Shown here: one piece after another, positions 12,860 to 25,990 of the stretch
Numbering within the stretch: position 1 is the first letter of the stretch
How the letters are laid out: each line of letters starts with the position of its first letter
Notes under the pieces: model-generated
What the model was told of the DNA's origin: nothing
What the model saw: only the letters and a program-made list of their open reading frames with translations
The model's database searches: none
Origin: Sphagnum compactum
Lineage: Eukaryota > Bryophyta > Sphagnopsida > Sphagnales
Length of the DNA stretch: 64,000 nucleotides
Direction: 5' to 3'
NCBI GenBank assembly: GCA_965153455.1
Contig: OZ234503.1
Location: 12,777,118-12,841,117, forward strand
Translations under genes and position numbers: made by a program

Positions 12860-14583
12860 TGTATAATGACAATGCAGAAGTTGATAACAAAGTTTTTCAA
12901 TTATTGAGATGTCATGTATGTTATTTTAATTTGACAACTATTACAATTTTTGGAACACAATTGAAAAAAGGAATTATTTCGTATTTTATAACCAATTTGG
13001 AATAACAACTTTAAAAAAACATGTGGATGCATATCATGTTCTACTTGCAATTTTTTTTGAAAAGGAAGTGAACAATTTTGTCAAAATAGATGTTGCAAAG
13101 TAATTAACTAAAAAAAGACTTAACAAATGTAGGACTTCCATTTCAAACATTTTTTATTCCACAATCCCTTTCAAAAAGATGAAACCCAACAAAAAGAATT
13201 TTGGAAGATTTGGCATTGTTAATTATCAAAAACCAACTTCAAGTGCAATTTATTGAAATCATATGGCTAAAATGAATTATAATGCATTTATGCTCAAGAT
13301 TGTTGTTTCCATTTAGAAAATAGTTCTCACAAGAAATATTGGCCAAATTGGTGCAAAAATGCAAATAGTTGAAATATGTTTTACCATTGTTGGAAGATTG
13401 TATTTCTACAATGACTAATTTCAATATGTGGACATCTCATGGAACACATAGTGTTTTTCCTTTTGTGATAAGGTTTTAGAAAGTGATTGGAAATAAAACA
13501 AAATAAAATAAAATCATTATTAGATTATTTGAAACATTGAAACTATATGGCATGCATTGGCAAGAAATATGATTGAGCTATTGGATCAATATGGCTTAAG
13601 GAAGAAAATAGTTACTTATGTTAATATGAAGGTTCAAACTTAAACATCATGACCAATACTCTTAAATTTATTGGGTGTTAGGAAATTTTGGGCTTGGAAG
13701 AAAATTTTCAAGGTTCCTACTTTGGTCATGTTTTCTTTAAAGCTTATCAATATGTGATAACATAGGGAAAATGTGCAATTTTTAAAAAGAAATGTCCATT
13801 AATTTTGCCCGGTTAGATTTGCCAAAATACATAACTTGGCCAAAATAATCTACATGGGTACATAAGAATGAAACAAAGCTTGTATTGTTTCTAGTCTTCA
13901 CCCAAAGAAACTAAACACTCCAATGAAACACAAAATATTTTTTTGAATTATTTTATATGATTTTTTGTTTATTTCATTTTTTGTTTTAAAATTTTTATCC
14001 TTACAAGAATGTTAACATGATGCACGGTGAGTAGTAGGGTTGCAAGCAAAGTGATATTATTTCAAAAAACCTTGCAATATCATGAAATTAATGTCCATTG
14101 TTACAACAAATAGATTATTATAAGGATAAATATTTGTTTCCCACCTCTTCTTACCTAACATGTTACACAAATAATTGTTGATGTTATTTCCTTTGTAGTT
14201 AGTGCATGTGTATTGAACTAATGTCATGGACATTTGTTTTTAAGCAATGCACTTCATTCTACAATAACCATGAACACCAATTGCACTGAACCAACAAGAA
14301 AATTTATTAATAGGGAGTTGTTGTTTCTTAAGCATTATCATGTGGATATTAAAGGAATTAAATGTTCTTTTCAGTGGTGAGAAAAACATGAATCATTATT
14401 TGTTATTGTTGGGTTCCTTGGTCAATAGATTCCAAGCATTTCAAGATCACAAAAATATATGAATGCACTTTTTCATTGGTCAAAATTTTTACAAATTTTA
14501 GGAAATGATATTTACAATCTAATAGCCTAAAAGAATTGATTTTTGTAAATAAATATTGGCCTAATGATCCTAGAATTTATTGT
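12860..14583 (+). pseudogene. hAT-superfamily transposase relic
   Basis: Read across frames, the stretch follows a plant BED-type hAT transposase from N- to C-terminus. A C-x2-C then H-x4-H zinc finger (about 12908-13036) comes first. VLPLLEDCISTMTNFNMWTS near 13378 corresponds to the conserved LWMS catalytic block. ALARNMIELLDQYGLRKK follows near 13560, then EGSNLNIMTN and LGLEENFQGSYFGH at 13630-13730, and KKLNTPMKHK near 13910. The C-terminal dimerisation part near 14300-14583 has LLFLKHYHVDIKGIK and KELIFVNKYWPNDPR. Many stops and frameshifts separate the blocks, so it is not expressed as a transposase. Terminal inverted repeats were not found. Confidence 0.8.
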
Positions 14584-17500
14584 ATAACACTTTTCAATTT
14601 AGTGAAATTAGTTGAGATGGATATGGAATTAAAAAATAATTATATGAGTTTAAAGGATATTTTTAAATGGATGAAATTGTGAATAGGTGAAATTGTGATA
14701 GATTGATTTTTCATCCAAAATTCCATTTATGATTTTCATCAAAAAAATTTCATCCTTGAATTTTATTACAACATTTGTGATCATTTTTATTGGAAAATTA
14801 GACTTTAAATTTTTTTTAATATATATATTTAAAATTGATATATTCGATTGTGGAAAACTACTTTTGAAAATTGATGATCCTCACATTTTTAATAACCATT
14901 TTCATGATAACATGATGAATTTGCATTAAATTTTTTGAAACCTTGAAAAAATTCAAAATAATCAATTTGGTTTTTAAATTATGTTTTTCCTAAAATTTTC
15001 AGAAAAAATGAGGAGCGCCCAACAATGATTATAATTATTAATAGCCACCCATGAAAGTTATTTTACAAATGACATCATTAACCTTCACCAACAAATCTTT
15101 CTACCTACCCATGGTTTATGTAACTACATTAAAAGTTGTTTTCTAGGTTTCATTTCCTATCACTATTTATACATTAGTCTAGTTTTCATAAAAATGCAAC
15201 CTATCGTAAACATTAAGTAAGAAATGAAGTTCTAAAAAAGATCTTTGAAAAAATGCATAGAAGTTTTAGAAGTTTCCAAAAATATCTTTAAAAAATATGC
15301 TAGATTTTTTCAAAAAAATGTTAAAAGATGTAAAATTAATGAAAAATTTTAGAAAGCTATTTAGCAAAGGTTTATGGAAATTTTAGTTGGTGGACCTTTT
15401 CAAAAGGTTGATGAAGTTTCAGAAGGTGTCATGAAATAATATAATTAGAGATCTGGGGCCATCACCCTTCAATATTACACAATGTAAATTGTGGCCTTTG
15501 TATTCTTAGTTCATTTCATGTTTAACTTACATAATGCATTATTCAAGTAGTAAAATCATCTAATACTTGCTCATTGACGAATTTTTTTGTTTCACAACTT
15601 CTTTTTTTTCAAGTTGTATTTTTGTCTTATCCTTAACATAATCAACATCAAAGTTTCAAAATCAATTAGTACTTCAACAATGTGGTCATTGATTTCAACA
15701 AGCACATGAATTATTTTGTTGCAATGGGTTTTTTTGTAAATCTTGAGAAAAATTTATAACTTCCAAATGTTTTCTCCATTTACATTGTTTTAAAGTTTTG
15801 TATCTCTTTTTATTTTAGCGAGTTTTACTTTGAGTTTAAAATGTTTTTAACTTCTTAGGAATTGATTAAAAAAATTCCATTGGAGTAGGCAAAATCTTAC
15901 TTTTAATGAAATGGGATAAGATTGAAAACTTAATTATGAGATTTTTGTTTAATCCCATGTTTTAAAATTCTATTCTTCCATCCATTGTTATAGTTCCTTC
16001 ATTCTTTTAAATTGTTTTATCTAAAATTTTCCAAAACATTTTTACTTGTAATAAGACATCATTTTTACTATCACACAATTTGTTCAATTATTCAAAAGTA
16101 GCATGTTCATCATTCACAACAACCTTCAAAAAGTCAATATTTTATTAAAAAGTATTACTTCATTTATTTGCATTTTAATTTGATTTTTTTAATGTGGCAT
16201 TTCACATTTGCCACATTTAGGTTAAATGTTTTTGGGATAATTAGTGACAACCTTATCAATAACATTACATAACTAACACAGTTTTGATTTGTTAGATTCA
16301 AAAGAGTTAACATTTCCATTGTGACTAACTCCTTGTTTAAATTTTTTGATAAGGTATTCATTTAGGGTACTTGTTAAGGCCATTTGATGGAAACCTAGGT
16401 TTTAAATGCTTAAATGAAATAAGAATAGAAACTGAACATTTCAATTTTGTAACATTGAACGACAAATAATCAAACAAAAGTTTATGAAACCAATGATACG
16501 AACATATTATTGGTTTCTATCATGCAAAGTTTCAAACTTGTAAAAATACATACAACTTTTTTTTTTAAAAATACAAAAAACATACATTCAGGCATAACAA
16601 TTAATAAGGAATGTTCAAAGAGTTTTGTTTATTTGAAAGCAAAAAAGAAAGATTATTACAAAAGAATGAATACAATTCTCCTAACTTCCTCCTAACTTCC
16701 TTTGTCCTAATCTTCTAGGAAGAAAATAATCGGTGATTTACCCCCAAAATAAGGGAAATCCCAAAAATCTATTTAAGACTCATAAGAAATCCTATCTTAA
16801 AATCCTTACAAAAGAAATTCTAATTAGCTAACTATTTGGTTTTAAAAATATACACTCCGAAAATCAATGGTAAGTTTTCAGTAAGATGAAATCCGATAAT
16901 GAAATTCAGTATTGAAATCCGATAATCAATTTTGGTACTTCAAAAATTAGTATTTACAAGTATGAAAATGTATGTTCTATGTTCAAAACTAAATAAAAAT
17001 CTATTTTAGCCTTTAATTATATTTACGTGCATTTTTCATCATATGTTCTCTTGCAATTTAGTTTTTGTTATTCTTTTAATGGTTCATAAGGTGTTTTCCT
17101 CAATGCTCAAAGGGGATTCATGCGTGTTTTGTGATTTGGAGGAAACTCGTTATGAACCATTAAAGAATAAGAAAACCAAACCATAGACATATTCCATTTC
17201 AATGGTAACATTGATTTTAAAAAAATGTTTACTTATAAGTTTTAACCACATACGGCTTTTTAATCTCTAAGTTTAATTTAATGAAAAATTATCTTTTTGT
17301 TCAAAATCTTATATTTTTTCCCTTTGAAATAATTTGTTTAACCTTTCAAAAATTTGGACTTTTTCCTTATGTTCTTATTCAAGGTTGCATCAAACTTGTT
17401 CTATTATCATTTGCATTTACATCTCCATATTTTTTTTACTTATTATTTTCCTTAATAATTTTGTCTTATTTGCAAGTGTTGGGTTGAATTTTTTGAACCA

Positions 17501-19763
17501 ATCCTTAACTTTTTTTCGCAGGTTAATTTTTTTACTTTGAAAAGTTTAACAACATTCAAATATTGTACCTTTTTAGCCCCGGTGAATCTTTGTATCCAAC
17601 CATTAACATCTTTATGATCCCAACCCCCAAAAAATCATCCATTCCTTTTGGATTGGCCATCTTGTCACAACACAAATTTTGTTAAAATCATAATTGTCTT
17701 TAACATTTTTCAAATATTTCATTATACTTTTTTTTCCCTTCTCTTTTATTTTTGTTTTTCATTGCACTACTTGTAATCTATTCCCATCCACTTTTTGAAC
17801 TATAATAAATATCATATATATCCAAAAAAATGCCATTTTAAGATTCTATAGAAATTGCGATTATATACTTAGCTTAAAAAAAATGATCCTCCTTCTCAAA
17901 AAATAGGATTCTTAATTTGTATCTTTTATTTTATTTTTTTCCAAATTTGGTTTATAGAAATGAACTCCCTTGTTAATGTAATTTTCAATTGGTATCCATT
18001 ATCCATATGCCACTTAACCTTTTGTATTGTAACAAGATTCTCATGTGTAATTTGTTGGTATTCAATTAATCCTAAAGGGCAAAAAGTGATTTTTAAAAAC
18101 AAATTCGTTAATTTGGAAACTCATTTCCAATTTGGAAAATGACCCACCTATATGAAAGGTCTATAACAAAATTTTGATTAAATGCAGGATTTATATGACA
18201 TACATATTCAACTATTTTTTTATTATTAATAAATCAAATGTGTGTTTTTATCATTTTTTACGTGTTTTTTTCTATTTGTATTACATAGCAAGATAAATTT
18301 GATAAATATTTAAAATGTTGAATTTTATTCAATATATTTGATTTAACATAAGAAGATTTTCCATTAAATGAAATTTAATTTGAATTCTACTTTGAAATTA
18401 AAATTGGGGTTTAATTTAATTGAACTTGAATTTTTTGGTTTTAATTAATATAAATTTTAATGAATTCATCAAAAATTATTATGCCAAAACTTCACATTTA
18501 GGACTTTTGGCATATTCTTTAAATAACTACATTTGTAATTTTTTATGCCATTTATGATTACACATGATTGTGTAGGTATGTAGTCCAAATGACAATGTTT
18601 TATTTATCATTAATTGTATATAGGGTATTAGTCACAATTATCATCTGTGATTGTGTTTTCCATGATTATAGTCATTTTTATCACATTTGTGATCAACACA
18701 TTCAACAACCTAAATTTAATTTTAAAAATATAAATTAGCATAAATTTGATTTTTTTTTTTTTGGCCATGTGGTTGGCCTAGGCAACCTAAACCTTAATGT
18801 CAAAAACATGTTGCCATGTGTCAACTTGAACATGGGTCATAATTTTAACAAAATTCATTTATGTATTGCCACATGACCACTTTAGCCAAATTGAAAATTT
18901 TATTTAATTAATTATGAACTACCACTTGGTAGCTTAAAGTTAGGAAATGGATTTAAAACCTAATTGTGTGAACCCATGTGGTAAACAAAGAAAACTCAAA
19001 TAAAATTAAGTTGTTTAAAGTTTTAAAATCATTTTTTGGCCCAATCGTTTGATGCCACAATGCATACAAAAGTTAGTTTGATGGCTTAGGTTAAGAACTT
19101 AGGATAATCTTACAATTATTTAAGTTATTTAATGTCATGTAAGTTGATTTAGATTTACCTAAGTTAACCATACATTAACTTAAAATAATATAAAGACATT
19201 TAAGTTAACCTAGATTATTATATGTTAACCTAGGCTAACCTAAGCCTACCTAGATTAACTTAAGTTTACTTAAATTAACCTAGGCTTATTATTAAATTAT
19301 TTAAATTACTAGATTTATGTAGATAGGATAATTTAACATAGCCTAGATTATGACATATGTCATGTTTGTGAAAGATGATTATTAATCATGTATTCATAAT
19401 TATAATCATATAATCACTTGTGTGATAACATTCATATATATTGAAGCAATTAATGTTCACATTTAATCACATGATTAAGTTTAGACTTTAAGCACAAGTT
19501 GTTTTAGTTATTAAAACCATGTTCTGGCATAGTGAATTGATTGGGTTTGAACTTGATTGAATTTATATTAATTTAAATTTGATAAAATCAGATTTAAATT
19601 TGAGTGAATGAATTTGAATTTTCATTTGGTGTATTTGTAAGAAATTTAATGTAAATTTTTAATCATTTATTAATTTGGATTAGATTTAATTAAAGTTAAA
19701 TTCAAGTTTAAAATGTGATTTTAGTTTGATTTGATTGAAAATTTGAATTAATTATTAACTAAA

Positions 19764-19795
<32 letters not shown>

Positions 19796-21726
19796 GTTTT
19801 ACAAGCATATTTGATTATTTTCAAAATTATTATCTGCAAATTAGAGGCATGCTTATTAAAATTATTATTATTATTATTTTTTGTTTGTTTGTTTGTGTCA
19901 TATACCAATATGAATTTAATTAAATGTTGAATGCTTGAATTGAAATATTATTTAATGTGTTTGATTTATTATAGGAAACACTTGAAATTCACATGGTTAA
20001 AATATTACGTCAAATCACATGTGCACATGCTCACACATTCACATTAGAACAACATTAATCAATAATGACCTATAGTTTTATAATAGTGGTAGGTATTTGA
20101 ATTGTATTCCATTTGATGACATTTTATTAATTGCAAAAATTTATCATTGATTTTATTTTTTATAAAACACATAAATTAAGTTTTTTTAATAGGTAATTTT
20201 TTGATATCGATATTTTATGCCTGATTATAGTGGTAGTTGTTTTTATTTGTGTCATAGTTAAGATCTTTAACTACAGTTGATTTTTCTTTTTCATGTTTAA
20301 TCTAATTGGTTCCCAACAAACAATAGAAAATAAATCTTATGAGATGACCATGTAAATATTTATGAAAAACATTGTAACAAAAGAAAGGTTTTCAACTAGT
20401 TTGAACACCTATGAAATAATACTTGAATCATCTTTTATTAGGTTTTTAATTTCTTTAGGAAAAGGTGTAAATTCCATAGAAGCTTTCAAATGTTTAGTGC
20501 ATTCCTATCATGACCATTCATTTGGATGAACAAGAATGTTTTTGTACTCCTTTGTTGATTGAAAATTTTCATGCTAGTAATGGATGACATCATCATCATT
20601 GGTGGCATCATTTCAATCATTTACATTTCAATACTTTTGTAAGTTTTGTTTTCACACAAATTATAATATGACGCAAAAATGAAAATGGCTTGGCATCACC
20701 TATGTATTTTCTAGTTTTTCTCATCACATTCTAAACCTAAACATACGTACAATCTATTCACCACACATTCATACTTTATTTTAAAATCACATGAGGACTT
20801 CTCATTCATCACAATTCACATTGATACTACGTTATAGTTAAGTTTGTGGAAGCAATCGTTAAGAATCAATGAAGTTCATGGTTAACATTGGTTTGTGGTT
20901 TTAGAAAACAAAATTATGACCACATTAATACTACATTAGGATATCCTTTTGATTAAATGATATCATTACTAACCGTATAACGATGTATTTCATATAAATC
21001 TCATAAGATCTTAATCCATTATTCTCAACTTTAACACTTATTTGAATCACTTTGATGAAGAAAAAGAATAAAAGTTTTGTGCCACTTTTAACACTTAAAC
21101 ACTTTAAACACTTATTCCATGTAATTTTTTTTAAGAATAAAAAACTCAATATCACATATGTTCTTTTAATGCTTATGAAAATAACACTTACCCAAGTTTT
21201 ATCATACATGCACACACACACACACACACAAACAAATATTCCATAGTACAACCCCAAATTCAACAAGTCTCTCAAATAATTAATTAATTTTGAAGATTTC
21301 AGGTCAAAAACAAAATATTCGATCATATTTCAAAATATTCCCTATTTTACCTTCACCACAAAAAAATAAAAATAAAAAATCCTTTTGAAAAAAGTATTTT
21401 TAATCATGTAACTATCAACAATTCTACAAATAACACAATTAATCTCAAAGTTGCCAAGGTACTACTACTACAATATATGAGAAGTAATCGTAAATCCATT
21501 GAAAGATGTTACAATATCAACCTCATCATAATCCACAAATTGTCTACACAAAGTATTACTTGCAAGACTACAATTCAACTCAGAAATTTATTGATTTAGG
21601 AAATTATTAATTTGGGTGATTATGAAATTAAGTAAGTCCAAATTTGGTTTATTTGGGTGAGAGCCGTGTACAATCATTTGATATGAAGTGCAATGGATCA
21701 GATCTCCCTAGTCAATGAGATTCTTG
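14584..21726. other. AT-rich desert, repeats only
   Basis: Nothing with a convincing domain. Notable content: a segment at 19081-19330 built from variants of CCTAGGTTAA/TTAAGTTAACC, a (TG) run at 19767-19792 and a (CA) run at 21211-21230. The short open frames are lysine/phenylalanine-rich translations of A/T runs. The stretch is most likely old transposon sequence beyond recognition. Confidence 0.5.
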
Positions 21727-22248
21727 TCATGTAATTACAAGCTTTTCTCAGCTCCTCCTTGGAAGCGCAAGTTAGTTCACTAACTAACAAAAGGCACTTG
21801 CAAACACACCATATCATGTAATTACAAGCTTTTCTCAGCTCCTCCTCGGAAGCGCAAGTTAGTTCACTAACTAACAAAAGGCGCTTGCAAACACATCATA
21901 TCATGTGATTACAAGCTTTTTTCAGCTCCTCCTTGGAAGCGCAAGTTAGTTCACTAACTAACAAAAGGCGCTTGCAAATGCACCATATCATGTAATTACG
22001 AGCTTTTCTCAGCTCCTCCTTGGAAGTGCAAGTTAGTTCACTAACTAACAAAAGGCGCTTGCAAATGCACCATATCATGTAATTACGAGCTTTTCTCAGC
22101 TCCTCCTTGGAAGCGCAAGTTAGTTCACTAACTAACAAAAGGCGCTTGCAAATGCACCATATCATGTAATTACGAGCTTTTCTCAGCTCCTCCTTGGAAG
22201 CGCAAGTTAGTTCACTAACTAACAAAAGGCACTTGCAAACACACCATA
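21727..22248. repeat. Minisatellite, six copies of an 87-bp unit
   Basis: Copies begin at 21727, 21814, 21901, 21988, 22075 and 22162, each starting TCATGTAATTAC or a close variant. The copies differ by few bases, so the array is young or homogenised. Each unit holds the inverted repeat AGTTAGT-TC-ACTAACT. Because 87 is a multiple of three, the minus strand stays open through four and a half units and would encode a 29-residue repeat containing LLLVSELTCASKEEL. No start, partner exon or domain supports that as a protein. It lies about 290 bp beyond the stop codon of the glycosyltransferase gene. Confidence 0.9.
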
Positions 22249-22537
22249 TGGTGCTTGCAAATGCACCCATATACATTTGGAAAAGAGTTGAATTTCTCAC
22301 ACATTATTTTCCTTGACCAACAACGGGTTTGCATGCATGGATTGCATCGAACAAAATCCATACAATGCAAACTCTTGACCACTTGTTTCATTCCTCATGC
22401 ATGCATCACATACAAAATAACATGCAGCGCAAACTCTGAACCAATTTTTCTGTTTTTTTTCATTTGTCAGGCATGGCATACAAAATCCAAGAGCAAGCAA
22501 CATGGGGTCACACTCATGGTTGAAGCTGAAAAACCTT

Positions 22538-25179
22538 CTAGGTGACCTTGTCCAACAGATCTGCATGATGATTCGTCGTTGTTCCTGATGTGGCAACCTC
22601 ACGAACTCGGTAGGGATGCCGCCTGTGCTGTGGCTCAAACCTCACACATATTTCTGCTAACAGCCCTAAACAAACAAGCTGCACATAAAAGTACACAATC
22701 TCACTTTTAAAGTATTTTCTGAGGACCATTTCCTGGAGACAACACGGATCTTCTAACATCTGGAGGAAATTATGCAAACACAATTCTCATCAACCTTTCA
22801 AAGAAATAGATACTTCTTCCGGCATGAATCAACAAGAAGCTGCAGATTTAAGCATCAGATGGGTGTACCTGCAGACCCATGATAAGCAGCTGTGCAGACA
22901 GGACATAGCTTGGTGCTGCATTTGAGATGGCCATGCTGTAACCCCATGTCTGCTGTGTTGCTGTAAACAATGACCAGCTTGCAAATGCGCCTGTCAAAAG
23001 AGATCCGAGAATGCATACGCCTCCCAGAAACCCCATGAAGTGCATTGGCTTGTCCCTGAAGCGTAGCCAAAAGTACACTGTCGTAAGGTCCAGAAGTACT
23101 CGAAAGATTCGACCAAGCCCATACTTTGACGTTCCTGATGTGCGTGGATGATGCCGCACCTGTGTTAAGGGAAATTGTATAAAGCCAAAGAGTATATTAC
23201 TACATCTGGCTTTGAAGTATCCACCCCACTTTGAAGTCACCATGAGTGACAATTGTGAGTTCAGGATGGATCCATTGCTAATCTCATGCAGACATGTAGG
23301 TCTGTGTGCTCTGATCAGCAACAAGGGGATCGCAGCTTAGCCTTGGTCATCAGATGACCTCACAACAAACACAACATTATACTGGAGCCAGCTTGAGGTA
23401 CAATACACAACATAAAACAACAGAAGATTTGAAAAAACAATCCATGAATACAAAAAGAAGGTGTGCAGAGACAGAGAGAGACAGAGAAGGGAGTGGGTTT
23501 TTTGGGCTGCTGTAGTACCTCAACTTCTGAAATGGCTGCACCTTCCATAACAGCAAGGACAGGTATGAAGCGATGCATTTCACCATACAAATGCAAGTTG
23601 GATACAAGTGACGCTCGATAGGCTTTGAGGCTACAGCCATAATCATGGAGTTTCACCTACTACATCCACCACAGCAACAACAACTGTTTTGTCCAATACA
23701 CTTATACCATTTTACCCATTATCCCGAGAGTCCCATCTTATCAAACCCTTAAATCTAATTCTGCTTTCACAAGAAATAAGAGTTCACAGGACTGTTTCTT
23801 TCTTTCTAATAAGACAGAAAATTGCAGGCCTCAGGCAGCAGGTTCTGCACATTGAGCCCTTCCAAAGAAAGAGTTTGGGATTGTCCTCCTTTCCCAAGAG
23901 TTCAGGATTGTTATGCTTTTCCGATAGTTCAAGGTGGATTTTCTAGGCAGTTCTGCATTTGCACATTTGTTTTCAAAGAGAGAGAAATGGACAACCAGCA
24001 ACAAGAATTTATTCTTCAGGAAGAAAGAAACAAACTACTACTGTGAGGATTTAGCGTATAGGGTTTAGGGTTTAGTGAGCTTTATCCCAGTCATGTTGCC
24101 AATGAGCCAATTTGTTCTTCAAGAAGAAAGAAAAAAAATACTACTGTGAGGGTTTTAGGGTTGAGGGTTTAGTGAGGTTTACTCCAGATATGTTGCCAAT
24201 GAGCCAATTTGTTCATCAGGAAGAAACAAACAAACTACTACTGTGAGGGTTTTAGGGTTTAGGGTTTAGTGAGCTTTACCCCAGTGACGTTGCCAATGAG
24301 CCAATTTGCAACAGTGGAAGGCAGATTTCTGGTAAGGAAGTTGTCTTTGCGGTTGCGTCTCCAACCACAAACCAAGTCAAAGCCACCATCTTCTCGAACA
24401 ACACCTGTATCAACGACTGCTGCTGCTGCCACAGTAGCTGAGCCTTCGCCATCTCCTCCTCCTCCACGAATCAAATGATCAAGGAGTGCAGGGATATCGT
24501 CTGCATCGTTTTGTAGATCTCCGTCTAATGTCACCAGGAGTTGACCCACTGCAAAATCAAACCCTGCTGCCATTGCTGCCGTTTGCCCAAAGTTGCGGGA
24601 CAAGATCACCACCCTCGTATCCTCTCTCTGTGCTGCCAGTACTTTCAAAAGCTTGGTGCTTCCTGCATCAACAGAAGAATCAGAAGCAAGATGGAGACAG
24701 AGACACAGAGAGAGACAAAGAGAGAGAGATAGAGAGAGAGACAGAAAGAGTGCTTTGTTCTTACCATCTGTGGAGCCATCGTCGACACAGATAATTTCAT
24801 AGGGTGCTCCACGCCTCCGCATGACTGCTCCCACTCTCTCCACAAGGGTTCGGATGCTGCCAACTTCGTTGAACACAGGGATGATGACGGAAACGGAAGA
24901 TGGGTCTTGCTCAGAAGAAGAGCTTGTCGCCTTCTTCATCACACCAGCAGCAGAGCTTCTCTTGCTGCTGCTGCTCCCTTGAGCTTCCAAAGAGCAGCTT
25001 CTTGGGCTTCGACTCCATTGGCTTCTCTGCGACACAATGATGGGATTCAAAGCAATGGGTTGTTGGATTGTGCTGTGGCTTGGACGAAGCCATGACTGTT
25101 GTTGGGGTTGAAGAAGAAGAAGACGATGCATGAAAGTAGGAGCAAGCTCAAACTTGGTACAAATCTCCATCAAACACAA
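22538..25179 (-). CDS. GT2 family polyprenyl-phosphate glycosyltransferase (GtrB/DPM1-like) with two C-terminal membrane segments
   Basis: Predicted to move a sugar from a nucleotide sugar to a polyprenyl phosphate carrier. Exons on the minus strand: 25179-24765, 24662-24280, 23656-23519, 23159-22869, 22678-22538 (1368 nt, 455 aa). The GT2 fold is marked by SVIIPVFNE, VDDGSTDGS, RNFGQTAAMAAGFDFA, the D-x-D motif TLDGDLQND, and HDYGCSLKAYR. Two hydrophobic segments follow (MGFLGGVCILGSLLTGAFASW and SAQLLIMGLQLVCLGLLAEI), the layout of bacterial GtrB-type enzymes; soluble DPM1 lacks them. The first about 80 residues are rich in S, Q and R. An alternative ATG at 25131 would give a purer transit-peptide-like start and 439 aa. 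Plastid location is inference only. Exon 2 contains a G/A/V-rich insert before FDLVCGW. The exon 2 donor is part of a 97-bp tandem triplication. Sugar and acceptor cannot be read from sequence. Confidence 0.85.
24009..24305. repeat. 97-bp tandem triplication covering an exon end and its splice donor
   Basis: The word GTTGCCAATGAGCCAATTTG occurs at 24095, 24192 and 24289, exactly 97 bp apart. The copy at 24289 is the 3' end of exon 2 of the glycosyltransferase (encoding ANWLIGN) with donor GTAAAG. The other two lie inside the intron. The middle copy keeps a donor-like GTAAAC; the distal copy has it changed to ATAAAG. Each unit also carries TTTAGGG words and a CTACTACTGTGAG block. Confidence 0.9.
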
Positions 25180-25800
25180 AAGAAGAAGAAGATCTGCAAC
25201 CCTAGAAAGATAGAATATTCTTCAGAGTGGGTGTGGGAAGAATGCCAAGCGATGGAGCTTTGACTGTCTTGTCTTATTGCAAGAGCTTTTTTTCCCAAGG
25301 GAATGATGATGGGATGGATCCTAATACTGGAAAACAAGAGCTCCACAATCAGAAAGCTCAAGAAGAGTCATAAGAGAAAAAGGTCCACAGAAGAAGAAAG
25401 AAGAAGTTGAGGAAGAAGAAGCAATCTAGAAGTACCCAACATGGTTTGTTTGCAGATTCTTTTGCTTTGCAGCAAAACAGTGGACATGACTCCCACCTGG
25501 TTCATGCTCTGCAATGGACATTAGATTTCTCCGAATGGATAAAACAACCTCTGCAAAGCTTGGGTGAGAATGAGAGTGAGATCCAAGGAGAGTTGGGTTC
25601 TTTCACTGGAAGGGTAGAAAGGATTTTGCTTGCACTCACACCGTTTGTAACTGTTGCTCCAAAAGATTCTTTGCAAGGAAATGGGTGGTTGTTGTGATGA
25701 TAATGGCTCTGGATTGATCTTTCTCTTTGTGATAGATACACTTCATAATTTAGCTTCTATGCAGTTCTGTCTCAAAACCTTGCAGCTGAAAAGCACAAAC

Positions 25801-25990
25801 CATGAAGCTCAAGTACAATCCATGGAGCTCAAGTACAACCCACGGAACTCAAGTTTCTGTCAAAACTGCAATCCATGGAGCTCAAGCACATTCCATGGAG
25901 CTCAAATACAATCCACAGAGCTCAAGTTCTGATTCATGGAGCTCCAGAGTTCCTGTCAAAAGCACAATCCATGGAGCTCGAGGTTCTCTC
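25801..25990. repeat. Degenerate 18-20 bp tandem repeat with CCATGGAGCTC core
   Basis: About nine copies of a unit like AATCCATGGAGCTCAAGTAC, with spacing varying because some copies carry insertions such as TTTCTGTCAAAACTGC. The core fuses two palindromes, CCATGG and GAGCTC. It lies upstream of the glycosyltransferase and downstream of the ATPase gene. Confidence 0.85.

Noticed and set aside
16164-16361. Possible copia pre-integrase zinc motif on the minus strand
   Set aside because: The spacing of Cys/His residues does not fit the family pattern and neighbouring frames show no integrase.
21727-22248. CRISPR-like array
   Set aside because: Units are directly abutting tandem repeats with no variable spacers, in a plant nuclear genome.
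21896-22300. 134-residue repeat protein on the minus strand
   Set aside because: The frame is open only because the 87-bp repeat unit is a multiple of three; no start context or conserved domain was seen.
24055-24290. Interstitial telomere array (TTTAGGG)
   Set aside because: Only one to three TTTAGGG words per 97-bp unit; they are carried along by the tandem triplication and are not a telomeric run.
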